From Heritiera littoralis (taxonomy: Eukaryota; Streptophyta; Magnoliopsida; Malvales; Malvaceae): DNA of 64,000 nucleotides. The notes under the pieces are model-generated. The model did no database searches, was not told the DNA's origin, and saw only the letters and a program-made list of their open reading frames with translations. The stretch is from the NCBI GenBank assembly GCA_031772115.1, contig JAPDPK010000033.1:2356001-2420000 (forward strand), given 5' to 3'. A program made the position numbers and the translations under genes. Below, piece by piece: positions 47,701 to 60,241 of the stretch (its first letter is position 1; every line of letters begins with the position of its first letter).

Positions 47701-50700
47701 GATGTGCTCTCTTTATTTTCTGAGAAGACTAGAAATAAAGGTGTTGAGGTAAGGCTGTTTTTCGGTATGTTTCTCTATTTTAGATAGTTCCTATAGGCTA
47801 TTGGCTTATGGGGATGCCTATGACCAAAAATGAAAAATCCTTATGGTTTATAATGATTGAACTAACTTGGTGTCTCTGATTTTCCCTTTTCTTTCTATGT
47901 TTTGGTGGGTTGTTGACATCAATAAATGGTGGCGTTCCTGATCCATTATGATGATTGAAATATGGTGTAATTCTTTGGGAAGTGAAGTTGGCTGTCTTTG
48001 TTTCTGATAAAGTTCCGGAAAGAGTTATGGGGGATCCAGGGAGATTCAGACAGATCATTACAAATCTTGTTGGGAACTCTGTTAAAGTGAGTGTTTGCCC
48101 AACCTTCATATTTTTTGGCACACATTTAGGTAGAATTAGGGATGTAATCAAGCCAAACTGAGTCAAAAGAATGCTGAGCTCGAGCTTGAACTCGAAACTT
48201 GCAAAAATCAACATCAAATGCATGCCATGAGTGTCTTCATCTGATTCTGTCATACAATAAAATAAAAAGTAATGGTAGAAATGGAATATATGCCCAATAG
48301 TAGATCTAGTAGCAAGGATAAAATTAGAATCCTCCATTTGGAATCTTCGAGATTGGCTTTATTGGGGACTTGTGCTGGCTTTTTCACCCCCCATTTGAAA
48401 TCTTTATGGAAGGGACAAGAATCACAGGAATTTTTAAATGGAAATGAAGTTGCTCAAACTTATTTATGGTGAAATGGAGATTTTGATTTGATTATACTTA
48501 ATTGTAAAAAACAAAAAGCCGTAGTCAAATCCAAACCAGGTTTATATCCAAAATCTAAGGTTTGTTGAGGTTGAAGGTGAACTGTAGATAGGTTGTGAGT
48601 TGAAAAGAAAATAAGGTTTTTTCTCCTATATATGCAGTGGGTAAAGTTTTAATTATGTTATTATAAATATCAGTACATATGTCATAAAAAACAAAAATAT
48701 GTTAAAAACAAAAAGCTTGATCGGACATGAGAGCTACTCGAGTTGGATAATGGGAAATTTGAACTCGGCTTGCTCAATAAGTTGGTCTGTTTGAGCTTGA
48801 CTTGGTCACTGTTCAAATTTTTTTCAAGTTGAGTTCGAGTAACTAATGAGCATATATCAACTCACTTACACCCCTAGATAACCCTTTGCTTGAATTGTTA
48901 TCTACTTAGTTGATGGCGGTTTTTGATCTTATATCCCAAATGAAACTCTCAATGTTCATCGATAAAGGTTTATTTTCTGCTATGTGACTGATTATTGTCC
49001 TCATAAGTTTTCTTTTTAATAAGTTGGTAGTCATTTAAATTGCATTTTTGCCAGTTCACAGAACGGGGACACATATTTGTTAAAGTCCATCTAGCTGAAA
49101 ACACAAAGCCTATGGTAGATGCAAAAACTGAAACTTGTTTGAATGGAGGGTCGGATGAAGGTGTGATGGCATCAGGCACACGGCAGTGTAAAACCCTGAG
49201 TGGTTATGAAACTGCTGATGATCGGAACAGCTGGGATGCCTTCAAGCATTTGATTGCAGATGAAGAATTGCAAAATGATGCCTCAATAAACATGACAGTA
49301 GCTGATGAAGCCTCTTCGAGTGTCACGTTGATGGTATCTGTGGAGGATACTGGCATTGGGATCCCTTTAATTGCACAGGATAGGGTTTTCATGCCATTTA
49401 TGCAGGCAGATAGCTCGACCTCCAGAAATTATGGTGGGACTGGTATAGGCTTAAGCATTACTAAGTGTTTGGTTGAGCTAATGGGTGGTCAAATAAGCTT
49501 TGTTAGCCGGCCACAAGTTGGAAGCACATTCTCATTCAAAGCTGTTTTTGGGAGGAGTAGAGAAACTTCATTTAGTGATGTGAAAAAGTCCAATACCGAA
49601 GATCTTCCTTCTGGCTTTAGAGGACTGAAAGCAATAGTGGTTGATGGAAAACCAGTTAGAGCTGCTTCAAGCAGATACCACTTGAAGAGGCTTGGTATAC
49701 AGGTTGAAGTCGCAAGTAGTGTCAGGATAGCAGCTTCTGCATGTTTACAAAATGGTTCTTCATGCGGGTATGTTGAATTCCACTTTAGAATTATTATTTA
49801 GGGGAAAATTAGTAAATTCGGTAAATTTATTTTTGCATTTTGGGAATTTGCCTGATGGCCATTATTTGCTTGATGATTTAATCACATTGACAAGATCTTG
49901 TTTATGAATACTCCTTTGAACAATTTTAGTAGTTTCTTGAGATGAACCCTTTTGAATGCCCTAGGGATACCTTATCATTTCACTTGAAAGCAACTTCTAA
50001 ATTTTTAATGCTTTTAACAGCTGTGTTAACCGTCTAAGACTCCGGTTATTTCTATTGTGTATTGGCTATTCCCAAGCTTATCCAGAATTTCTAACATTTC
50101 TCAGTTGGGGAAGAATTTCCACCAGTATTTTTTTCTTTTTCTTAGGAGTAGAGATGGGTTTTCTGTGGAAAGATGGTATTTTAGGGAAATAATAAAGATG
50201 CTACTTTCCATCCATCTTATGATGTTTAACTTTGTAGAATTACTTAATTGAATATTGCAGAAGTAAAATCCAGCCAGATATAATTCTTGTTGAGAAGGAT
50301 TCATGGCTTTCTGGCGAGGATGGTGGTTTGAGCTTACGCATGTTGGACTGGAAACAGAATGGACATGTTTTTAAGTTGCCTAAGATGATTCTTCTTGCGA
50401 CAAATATTACAAATGCTGAACTTGACAAAGCGAAGGCAGCAGGTTTTGCTGATACCACAATTATAAAACCTATGAGGGCAAGCATGGTGGCTGCCTGTCT
50501 TCAACAAGTGCTGGGGATAGGGAAGAAGAGGCAGCCTGGAAAAGACACGTTAAATGGATCTTCTGTCATTCGGAATCTACTCAATGGAAAGAAAATATTA
50601 GTCGTTGATGACAATATGGTAAATCGTAGAGTTGCTGCAGGTGCATTAAAGAAGTTTGGAGCTGCCGTAGAATGCGCTGAAAGTGGAAAAGCAGCACTAA

Positions 50701-51811
50701 AGTTGCTTCAGCTTCCACACAGTTTTGATGCTTGCTTCATGGACATTCAGATGCCAGAAATGGATGGGTATGTATACCATATCTTTCTCATCACAATTAA
50801 AAGAAAAGTTAAAGTTTATCTACGGATATGAATTAAAATACTAAACTAGGTAATTAGATTATGGATACTTGTTGTGTCATTCTGCTTTATGTCTGTGGGC
50901 AGTTATCTGATCTTTTTTCTAATAGTTTTAGATCTCTAATGGGGATCGATAAGTTATTTATAATAATTTTGATATCAGTTTACAAGGTGTAAACCATTTT
51001 CGCTTATGATCTTGTGCTTATCTATGCATCTTTCTTTTTTTCTCTGTTTTTGTTTCTATCTAGACATGTAAGTGCAGATGCTATGGCTAATGAGATGGAT
51101 TTAATGATTTGAAATAGACTGCTTTCTAATTTAAAGCAGATAGGGGAGATTTGAATGAACAGTTCAAAACAATGGAAGCTTCTTGAAAAGCTGAAGTACA
51201 CCACTCCAACCCTTGGGTTCATTCTGCCATTTTGCCGTTCTCCATTTGAACTTCTATAGGTGGATACACGGTCTTTGGACATCTCTAACTGAAATAGGTT
51301 TTTTTTTTAGTGGGGATTGAAATTAGTTTTTTTTTTTGCTTAATACTTTGTTAAGCAGCATTTCCAGCTAGGATTTCTTATTTCCATAACAAACTGATAA
51401 TCACCATTTAACTGTGGTTTATTTCTACTAATGCTGCCCATGGGTCGTTCTGATTATTTATTTTCTCTCAGAATACTCCTTACATCTGAGACAAATAAAA
51501 CTGAATATTAATCATTGAAGAAGATAGGATGTGACATGTACTTTTATTTCAGGTTTGAGGCAACCCGTCGGATTCGAATGATGGAGAGTCAGGCAAATGA
51601 GCAGATGAATGGAGGCAAAGATGAAGAGTCTGCCAGGAAGGGTGAGTGGCATGTGCCAATATTAGCCATGACAGCTGATGTAATCCATGCCACCTATGAT
51701 GAGTGCCTGAAACGTGGGATGGATGGATATGTTTCAAAGCCCTTCGAGGAAGAAAATCTCTATCAAGCTGTAGCCAAGTTCTTCAAAGCCAAGCCCATCT
51801 CCGACTCATAG
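44788..51811 (+). CDS. AHK4: Cytokinin receptor histidine kinase (CRE1/AHK4/WOL type), 11 exons
   Basis: A hybrid sensor kinase that binds cytokinin in a lumenal/extracellular CHASE domain and passes phosphate His to Asp, then to HPt proteins and response regulators. Exons: 44788-45129, 45463-45696, 45808-45977, 46770-46988, 47078-47264, 47364-47415, 47519-47748, 47988-48086, 49055-49767, 50261-50767, 51553-51811 (1003 residues, all GT-AG, in frame). Domains: TM1 about 37-56; CHASE about 90-300 with LTSPFRLL, whose Thr210 corresponds to the wol mutation site; TM2 about 333-353; HisKA with phosphoacceptor His391 in SHEIRTP; ATPase N-box Asn504/508, DTGIG at 609, GGTGIGL at 638; diverged receiver from about 701 with only Asp708; true receiver with Asp865/866, phospho-Asp910 and Lys980. 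The sequence follows Arabidopsis AHK4 rather than AHK2/3. No defect is visible. Confidence 0.96.
48137..48876. mobile_element. hAT-like CGAG element in intron 8 of the cytokinin receptor
   Basis: The left end tagggatgtaatcaagcc and right end ctcacttacacccctа-type (taggggtgtaa inverted) match the terminal repeats of the element at 40086-41551. Subterminal gagctcgagcttgaactcga and tcgagttggataat motifs also match. The element explains most of the unusual length of this 968-bp intron. No clear 8-bp target duplication was found, so the edges are approximate. Confidence 0.55.
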
Positions 51812-52139
51812 CGACAGCTCTACCCTCTTCGGAAAGCAGCCAAATCGAATGCGCAGGTTGGCTTTGCCAGCAAATTTTCCCATTCTGCTGGTGCATTTTG
51901 GCTTAAACAGCTGCTTGAGCATGTTCTGGCAATCATTTCTAACCAACTTCAATATTAACTTGATTAGAATATCAGTGCTTGTATACTACCACAGGAACTC
52001 CATCCCTATCTGTTTGTATAGATCTTTACAAGGGGATAGAGTCAAAGGTGTAAATCTCATATTGTCTCCAGACTTCAGCACTTTCATTTGGAAAGGAATC
52101 CTTCTGCCTTAATTTTTTTTAAAAATTTTTTGTAAACAC
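51812..52139 (+). other. 3' untranslated region and flank of the cytokinin receptor
   Basis: The first 120 bases after the stop are conserved in the decayed duplicate at 60884-61005, showing that they were part of the duplicated segment. No polyadenylation signal can be assigned with confidence. The transcript probably ends before the AT-rich element that starts near 52140. Confidence 0.5.
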
Positions 52140-53270
52140 TTAAGAATCGTTTGACATTGTTTTCTGTTTTTAAAATTTATGTTTCTGTTTTGTTTTGTTT
52201 TGTTTTCAATTTATGAAAATAAAAAACATGTTTGTTTAATGATGTTACGTTTTGAAAACAAATATTTAAATTGATTCAGATATAATAATTCAATTAACAA
52301 AATAAAATTTTAAAAATTAAATAAAAATAATATATTTATTAAATAATAATATGTAGATAATATTAAATAATATTATTTTATATTATTTAATACTAATAAT
52401 AAATATTTTCATTTAATCATATAAAAATTTAATATAATTTAAATAATATTATAATTAAATATAATATTAAATAAAATAATATTATTTAATTTACTTGTAA
52501 TAATTATAAATTATATTTAATAATAATTTTTTATTTAATTGTAATAATATTATGTTATTAAATAAAATATATAACTAATTAATATGTAATAAATTATATA
52601 GTTATTAAAATATATTATATTTAATATAAATAATATTATTTAATGTTAAACATTTACTTATTTAATAATATTAAATTATTTAATAGTAGTAGTGATATAT
52701 TTTAAATTTAAGATAGAATATAATATTAAATAATAATATTGTTTATTAAAATAAAAATTAATTATATTAGATAATAATATTAATTATTAACATATCAAAC
52801 TTATAATAAATGATATTATTTAAAATATATAATATATAAAATAGATTATTATAAAAATTTAAATTAAATAATATTATAATATTATAGTTCAATGTAATTT
52901 ATATTTAATTGTTTGTTACGTTTTCAACTTTTTTATATTAAAATAAATATATTAATTTTAAAATATTAATTAATATTTTATATTAAAATTTAATATTATT
53001 TTATTTAAAAAATTAATTAATTTTATTTATATTTTTATTATAAAAATATTAATATTATATTAATATATAAACTCTGTTCACTTACTTATAAACGGTAATA
53101 GAAATTAAAACATCTTTCCGAAAACAATGGAAATAAAAATTTCTTGTTTCCAACAATTTTGAAAATTTTTATTTTCGAATGTTACTAAACATGTTTTCTG
53201 TTTTTATTTCCAAAAAAAATAAAAGTAAAAACAGAAAACAAGAAATAAAATGATACCAAATTATCCCTAG
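52140..53270. mobile_element. Very AT-rich inverted-repeat element of about 1.1 kb
   Basis: The left end (cgtttgacattgttttctgt and following ttaaaatttatgtttctg) is inverted in the right end (agaaaacaagaaataaaatg followed by ataccaaattatccctag). The interior is almost only A and T (taatatt/aataatatt words), with no coding sequence. The organisation fits a non-autonomous DNA transposon. The target duplication and superfamily were not established. Confidence 0.5.
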
Positions 53271-53928
53271 TTGTTGAGTTTTCAAATATCAAAAAGAGGT
53301 AGCTATAATTGGAACTGTTTGTCCTGCATATACATTGCTTTTATATTGAAATTCCCAGTGTCATAAAGACAAAAAATTCCAATAATACACTTGAATAGCG
53401 TTGATAACTTACAGACATTGCATGTCAATAACACGGACACGAATAAAAGATATGAAAGTGTTTTAATATATGACTTTTGTGATATGCAGCAGCATCTAAA
53501 ACTTTGTAGGCTTCGAATATTCTATGACTGCGTGGTCGTAGTGTTATTTCTTTGCCTGCTGACAATGGCACGGGCCAAGCAAGCTCGTTGCCAACGCCAT
53601 GGATGCTGCTTCTGCTAAAGAAACAGACCATTCTAACGTATAAAATAGGTGAGATGTATGTGAAGATCAAAATGGTATATGAAAAATTAAAATTAAAACA
53701 AAACACATTCATGAAAAACTAAAAGACTGGCAACACTAGTAAAAGGAAACCCAAACGAGCAGCCATTAATTTGGTTGCTACCATGTTGACAGGAAATATT
53801 ATTGAAGAATTCATGGTTTTAGTTCTATTAGTTCATATAGTCGCTTTAAAAAATAGTTTCTAATAGTACTGGGGAAAAATATCTGAGAAAATGACAGGCA
53901 AAATTCCCCCAAATCCTTGATTTAACAA

Positions 53929-53968
<40 letters not shown>

Positions 53969-55225
53969 ATATATTTTTGGATTTCAGCTATTTTTATCTT
54001 AAGCAAGAAAGTAACTTAATTCATGAATATTTAAGTTTTGCCTTCAGCGAAGAATTACCCATGGCATATTCTCCTTAGTTATTGTGCTATTTGTATACGA
54101 AAATAGTATGTATAGATGTAATTTATTAGTTTTTATTGTAATTGTTGGTCTTAGAATTGCATTCTTGGAAGAATGTGAGTTACCACTCGCATGACAAACA
54201 TCCTTATTCCTTGTGAACTAATTTATTTTTACTTGTTGAATTTTATTATAATAAACTAATAGTTTTCCTCTTGTATGCACGAATACTAGTGATAGGTAAA
54301 AATACAATATCACTTATGAACTTACTTGCATAACCAATGAATTCGAATCAATTTTAGGAAAATTGATGATTTGAAGGGAGTGTTTCATATTTTTATTGTG
54401 TAAAATCGTATTCATATTATATAAAATACGAAAATTCCATATTAAAATGGGTACAATTTTTATAAAATTTTAATTCATATCATTTTTTGTTGTGTCTAGA
54501 ATTTTTAATTTTATTCATCATTTCGATTTTGTTTGACTAGTGTTTTTACTTTTTTATTTTTTTAATAAAAAGTAAAAAACAAAAAATAAACAATAATTGA
54601 AAATAAAAGATAGATTGCGTGCAAAATGGGGCAATTTGATGATTGTTAGAACACACAAACACAACCAATATCGTTAATCCCTACTAATTAATTAGTTTAT
54701 TAATCACATACATTTTGAATTTCACGAACCAAGAAAAATACAAATATGAATCATCATGTCCAAAACAAATGCTGTTGGCCAATTTCATTACCCTTATGCT
54801 CGGTCATTTACCTTGATTGCTTCTAAATTTCATCTTTGCCTTCAGATTCGGCCTCAATAATTTGTTAGCTCCATGCTCTTGAAACTTCAGTTGTCCTTTT
54901 TTAAGCCAAAATTATATTAAAAAATCAAAAAGATGAGAAGCTAACAATAACTAAGAAACAGAGTTTCAGTACAGCTCATAAGAACAGTAGCAACATCGAA
55001 ACGAAACAAAAAAAATCAAATCCTCCTGAATAACATGACAAAACTTCTTTTGTCTTTGATCGTTTGCTAGAATCCAACAATAAAGTTACAGAGATTGCGT
55101 ATATTACTATGTATAGTAAAATACGAAAAACATGTATTTATAGCTCTTCTCCAACTCCAAGTCTGTGTCGCAGCATTGCCCATCATTCGTTTTATTAAGT
55201 TGCCATTCTAGCGAAGAAGATAGAG
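53271..55225. other. Intergenic DNA
   Basis: An (AT)n microsatellite lies at about 53932-53966. Frames at 53391-53618 and 53425-53712 overlap on opposite strands and resemble nothing known. A TATA-like tatttata near 55135 could serve the gene starting at 55226. Confidence 0.5.
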
Positions 55226-55755
55226 ATGGCGAAATTCAGCAACCTTTTCTTCATGGCCATTGCATTTATGCTTATCTGCTTACTCTCCTCCAGGGCAGTT
55301 GTTGCAGATAAAGGAACTGCCACCTTCTACACTCCTCCATACGTTCGTAAGCCCCTTTGCATTAATTATATTTTTTGTAGTAATTTGGAGACATTAGCCT
55401 AACCTAAATATATAGTTTGTATGGAGACCCAACCTCAACTGTAATCTAGCAGAATAAAGACAATCATCATTCAATTTAAAAATTTTTTCTTAATTTAGTT
55501 TTTTCCACAATAGAGACAATCATCATCAACCTTAGCTAAAATTTTTTTTTCCAAACTAGGGAAAGATTTTCAACTTTCCCTTGTTTTACTTAGTTTTTCT
55601 TTCTTTTCTTTTTCTCACCCTCAATCCAAACATAGGATAAAATAACATGTGATGAATGTGGTAAAGCAGATTGTACTTTCACTGCACAGTGCTGGCGTTG
55701 CAATGGTAGCAGAGATCAGTGTTTGGACACTTATGAGGATTGCATGAGGAATTGA
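55226..55755 (+). CDS. Small secreted cysteine-rich peptide with an EG45-like first exon (candidate)
   Basis: Exon 1 (from the ATG at 55226) encodes a signal peptide (MAKFSNLFFMAIAFMLICLL, cleavage likely after VVA) followed by DKGTATFYTPPYV. This is the start of mature EG45-like/plant natriuretic peptide proteins, where introns commonly follow the PPY motif. Exon 2 (55636-55755) encodes DKITCDECGKADC..., CWRCNGSRDQC and ends EDCMRN: 39 residues with seven cysteines. It does not match the EG45 domain. Joining in frame needs the weak donor GTTCGT (exon 1 ends 55342), giving 78 residues. The stronger donor GTAAGC (exon 1 ends 55346) would give a stop at once (CGA TAA). So this is either a small novel secreted peptide or a truncated EG45 gene. 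Function unknown. Confidence 0.42.
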
Positions 55756-55818
55756 GACACGTCTTCTCGAACTCTCAATCCTTGAATAACTTCTCTCATT
55801 CATCCTTTTGGACGTTGC

Positions 55819-55860
<42 letters not shown>
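55819..55860. repeat. TAA microsatellite
   Basis: About 14 TAA units just downstream of the cysteine-rich peptide candidate. Confidence 0.95.
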
Positions 55861-55862
<2 letters not shown>

Positions 55863-58038
55863 CATGGTTGGCCAGACAAAAGCAAAGATTGCATGCTTTT
55901 GAATTTTGGTCTATGAATAAAATTGCTTATATAGTTATATGTTCTTAGCAATACTCCATGATTTTCCCCTTTATTTTGGCTATAATTGAAGGCAATTTCA
56001 GAACTTAGTGAAGCTAAATTCAACATTAATATATCAATTCAAGGACAATTTGCGAAATACTTGACTTGTGACTCCATTAAGGTTGCAGCTAGGATTGATC
56101 CATGGCCATGCACCTTTGTTTTCAATATCACAATTGCACTTTATTTTTTTTGGATTTGAAGTTTGCCTATGTCTCGTTAAGAATTGTATAAATTAATAGA
56201 TGGTGAATCCTGAAAATAGAAGATCGATCCCACCACCATTACCATCTATTTAAAGGGAAAAAAAATAAATCATGCATCTTTACCATAGTAATGTATTGCA
56301 AGGTACCCTAACCATGACAAAGAGCATAAAGCCCTAATCTTGGTTTCAATTATACTAAAATAAGCCTTCTATGCATCTGCCATCCTAGTTTCAGCTTATC
56401 TTGGAGCTGGTCATAACTTTATAGCAACGGTCAAACTCTATCTTGTCAATGAATGAAATGAAAATAAGAAAACTAAAAGATGTGATGCTGCCGTGTATTT
56501 TCAAAGGTCAAATTGAAGTAAGAATTCAATAATGCATATGAGTACATTTTCTTCTCACTACATTAAAAACAAAAAACAGGAGATAATATTGATTAACAGA
56601 TATTGCATCAAAAAATGTAGACCAGCAACAAAAATGATATTTTTATCCCTTATTCTTCATGAAGAATCTTCATATATAAATCGGATGGAGTCATCATATG
56701 CAATAATTGAATGATGCATTATCAAAACAAAGCCAAATGCATGTAGATCATCCATGAGAAATCACAAATCCTTGGTATCCAATCCATATATGCAACACTT
56801 TCAAATAAGAACCCCATATTAGCTGACTATTCAATTTTCCCTAGCTTTCCCATTCTAGGATTACCCATCGCAATTATATGAAGCCCAAATAGTGGAATAA
56901 TACATTACAACTTTCCAAGCAAAGAAAGCGTACATAAAGGATAATTACTTACGTGATTTGGAGGAATCCATTGAGAAGATCAAAAAGGACAGTTCAAAAG
57001 CTGAATATAACACTTTCAGAGTAACCCTTCCTAGAACATAGACGTTAATAAGCTAATCAAAAAAGATAATTGTGAAACACAGCTTGAACAGAGCGTAGTA
57101 TTTGGCTTATACGAGTCCAAGTTGAATTGTGATTCTAATTTTCTAATAAAATTATAGTTAACCTTTTCCCTAATCGCTTATGATTTGAGGCTACTTCCCT
57201 TATGAAAACGAGGCTTCTCCTATAATTTATATGTGATTCCCAACCCTAATTTAATGATTTTTTTTTCATAAAATAAAAACCTTCAAAGAAATCTTCTGCT
57301 TGTGTACCTTCTGTTTACTCTGCTTCTTTCTTTTTTATTTCCTTTGGAGTTCACTTTGTTCCTCTGCTCTGCTTGTGTTTGATTTCAAGCACCAAAATAC
57401 CCCAAACCAAAGAGAGATGGAGAGCAAATGGAATGAACAAATGGTTTTTATTAAAACCAAAGGTTTTGCAACGAGGCCAACAGCAAATAAGCTTGTTGTT
57501 ACTCCACGTAGTATTTAGGAGTCAGGACATTGGCCATCCCCGATCAAAACAGAATTATGCTCAAGATTGATGAAACCAACCCTCTTCAACAGTGCATAAG
57601 CTTGTTACTTCAGTTTAGTCTTGTTATTAAAGGTTAAATAGATTAAGAGAAAAGAACAGTGAATTGGATTTTCAATATGCTAACCAGAAATTAGATTAGC
57701 ATTGGCTTATAATACTGTCTATTGATAAGATTTCTTAAAATCAAAGCTGTCAACCTCTATTCAAAAGTGGAAACATTGCTATCATCAGTTGAGCGTTTTT
57801 CATGTAGTCTTAATAGCATGTAAGTTACAATTCTTAAAATAAAAAATGATACCCCACTCTTTAAATAAATTAGGTTGCATAAACAGCTACATAATAAACT
57901 AGAAAAAAGTATGTTTCACCAAACACAACTTAAAACATAATAGATCAAAGACTAATAAATTTAGTTTGCTACTAGAGACTTCCTAATGCTCTTGAAGAGC
58001 TAATTTGGTGTAGAACAGTCTCTTACCTAAACCTGACA
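55861..58038. other. AT-rich intergenic DNA
   Basis: No gene or bounded repeat is recognised. Frames near 56532-56714 and 57300-57570 are short and without family resemblance. Confidence 0.5.
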
Positions 58039-58201
58039 TTATAATTTTGTTGTTGGTGCTCCCATAATTTTTCAAAATTATTAAACTTTGTGACACAAAT
58101 GTTGCAGTAGTGATCCCATCATTATGATTTTGTTGTTGGTACTGTCATAATTTTTCAAAATTATTAAACTTTATTTCACAAATGTTGCTGTAGTGACCCC
58201 T
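58039..58201. repeat. Tandem duplication, two units of about 83 bp
   Basis: Units start at 58039 and 58122. Both contain attttgttgttggt, then cataatttttcaaaattatt, then cacaaatgttgc. Identity is roughly 85-90 percent by eye. Confidence 0.85.
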
Positions 58202-58880
58202 ACCAATTCTTTCACTTGAAGAGCCTTCAGTAGCAACTTATCCAAAAGATCCCTAATATGAAACCCAGCATGCAACATTATACCAAAAAAACCATTAATA
58301 TCACTATTCATAATTGCTTGGTGATTGATTAGTGCATCAAAATCTGAAAGTCGAACCATAAAACACAATAAGCTAGGTTTGTTTGGTTGAGTTTTTGGCA
58401 AATTTTAGATTTTTATGGGTTAATAGAGCATTGAGCGTGGTTGGTGGCAGTTTGTTTGCGTTTTTTTTTTTTTTGCTGTTATTGATTTTGCTAGTGTGTT
58501 TTTTGGCATCTTTTGTTGCTTGCTGTTACTTGTTTGCTAGGATGTTTGTATTGCACCTTTAGATGCTTTATTTGAATTTTTATGGCTCTCTTTCTAATAC
58601 ATAATCTTAACTTGCTTAGAAAAAAATAAAACACAATGAGTATCTATGAGAAGCAAGGTTTAAAGAAGATTAAATAAGAAAGGAAACGGGATGAGAACAA
58701 AGGAAAAAAGAGAGTGAATTTATACAAAGAAACGTGAAGAATAATAAGCACGGTAGCAAAAATATATGTGAAGCTTTGATTGGATAGAACTGTGAAGAAG
58801 AATAATGACCAATGTAGAAAAAAATAGGTCAAGCTTTGATTGGATACGTGAAGCTTGAGTTGGTAAAACTCATAAGATGA

Positions 58881-58993
58881 AAAACTTGTGAGTTAATGAA
58901 TGTGAAATGACTTGAAGAAAAAAACTCGTGAGTTAATGCATGTGAAATGACTTGAGGAAAAATTTGTAAGTTAATACATGTGAAATGACCGGA
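58881..58993. repeat. Three tandem units of about 40-45 bp
   Basis: gtgagttaatgaatgtgaaa followed by tgacttgaagaaaaa is repeated three times with small changes (near 58887, 58929 and 58967). Confidence 0.8.
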
Positions 58994-59049
58994 AATTAAC
59001 GAGTTTAGGGAAAAAAATAACACAATTTAATTGGATTAAATATTTAATT

Positions 59050-59790
59050 TTTTTTAAACGGAAAGGCAGGAATTTATTCAACATAAACTATAGGTACATT
59101 CAGTAAAAAAGTGAAGAAGTCTTGGAGATACACTCTTGCTATATTCAAAATTCAAAACAAGCAAAAGAAAGGATGGAGCATTGTTATATATGACCGATTC
59201 CTTGGTAATTGCTGCTCTACATGCCAGTGTATCTGCACTTTGATTAACTTCCCTATAAACAAAAGATACCTTCATATGATTAAATCCAACCGCTAGCTTT
59301 GTACAGTCAGAAATGAGGATATTCTGCATAAGATGGCGCTCCTTGTTCTTGTGAAACATAAGTAGAGAGCTTAGAGAGTCAGTTTCTATCATTAGCAGTT
59401 TAATGCCCAGTGAAATAGCAGTCTGTATTCCTTTTTTGCTTGCGTACAACTCTGCAATGATGTTGGTTGTGATCTCAATATATTCTGAAAAAGCAACTAG
59501 CCATCTTCATCTCGAATAATGCCACCACTTCCAAAATGATTCGGATTACCCAAGCTTGATCCGTCTTTAGTTTTAGACATGATGTAGGAGGCATTTTCCA
59601 AATATATCTGATGTAAAAGGGTTTGGTTTGTAGAGGCTGGAGCTAGGAGTGATGTAATGGCTAATGACCTGTGGAATGTATTTTGTAGCAGAATCGATAG
59701 AGGAGTAATTTTATTTTCGAAAAGAATCTCATTCTTCGATGTTCGGATATGCCACAAAAGATTTGGTATTAAGGTAGAATAGGGGATGGT
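59050..59790 (-). pseudogene. LINE-type retrotransposon fragment with RNase H domain (copy 1)
   Basis: On the minus strand, 59757-59497 encodes WHIRTSKNEILFE (the end of a LINE zinc-binding reverse-transcriptase segment), a linker, and DGSSLGNPNHFGSGGIIRDE, the start of an RNase H domain. After a frameshift near 59500, reading continues as AELYASKKGIQTAISLGIKL, IETDS and REVNQSADTLA, which are the middle and end of the same domain. The catalytic-type residues Asp (DGSS), Glu (AEL) and Asp (ETD) are all visible. The frameshift and loss of all upstream parts make it inactive. The 3' tail runs to about 59050 and ends in an A-rich stretch. Confidence 0.75.
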
Positions 59791-59799
59791 GGTGTTGGC

Positions 59800-60241
59800 A
59801 AAATTAAATAAACGTTTGGATTCTTGTAGAGCTGAGTTGACAGGTTAAATTGCAATTAAACAAATATTTTTCTCAATTCTTAAATTAAGAAATTTTTTTA
59901 TATTAGTATAAAAAATAATGTAAATACAAGATTTTGTCATGCAAGATTTGCCGCCCACATCAGAATATTGTCGAAGGGGTGTGCGTACATGCATGTTAAG
60001 AACCATACTTTCCTACTTTGGTGGTCCGAAATATGCGTTCCTTTGAGACACGTGTCTGCTTGAATCGAGATAGCTCTCTGTGAACCGCCACCTCTGCAAA
60101 ATTATGCATGTTGAATGGAGATAGCTCTCTATAACACTACATTCATTCACCAAATTCCTTTTCTTTCCCTTATGGCTTCCCCTCCACTGTATCACAAACT
60201 TCTCTCCAATTTCTGACACAAGCCAATATTGGTACGACAAC
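59800..60241. other. Intergenic DNA between LINE fragment and receptor duplicate
   Basis: Nothing recognisable. A 14-base gagatagctctct word occurs twice (about 60067 and 60118). Confidence 0.4.

Noticed and set aside
44788..51811. Assignment to AHK2 or AHK3 instead of AHK4
   Set aside because: The N terminus (short, SVAVKVNEQMG..., then FIQANRAWLPK), the CHASE sequence and the receiver segments follow AHK4. AHK2/3 have different N-terminal extensions.
55621..56026. Poly-Leu / poly-Ile frames on the minus strand
   Set aside because: They come from the TAA microsatellite at 55819-55860 and overlap the plus-strand cysteine-rich exon.
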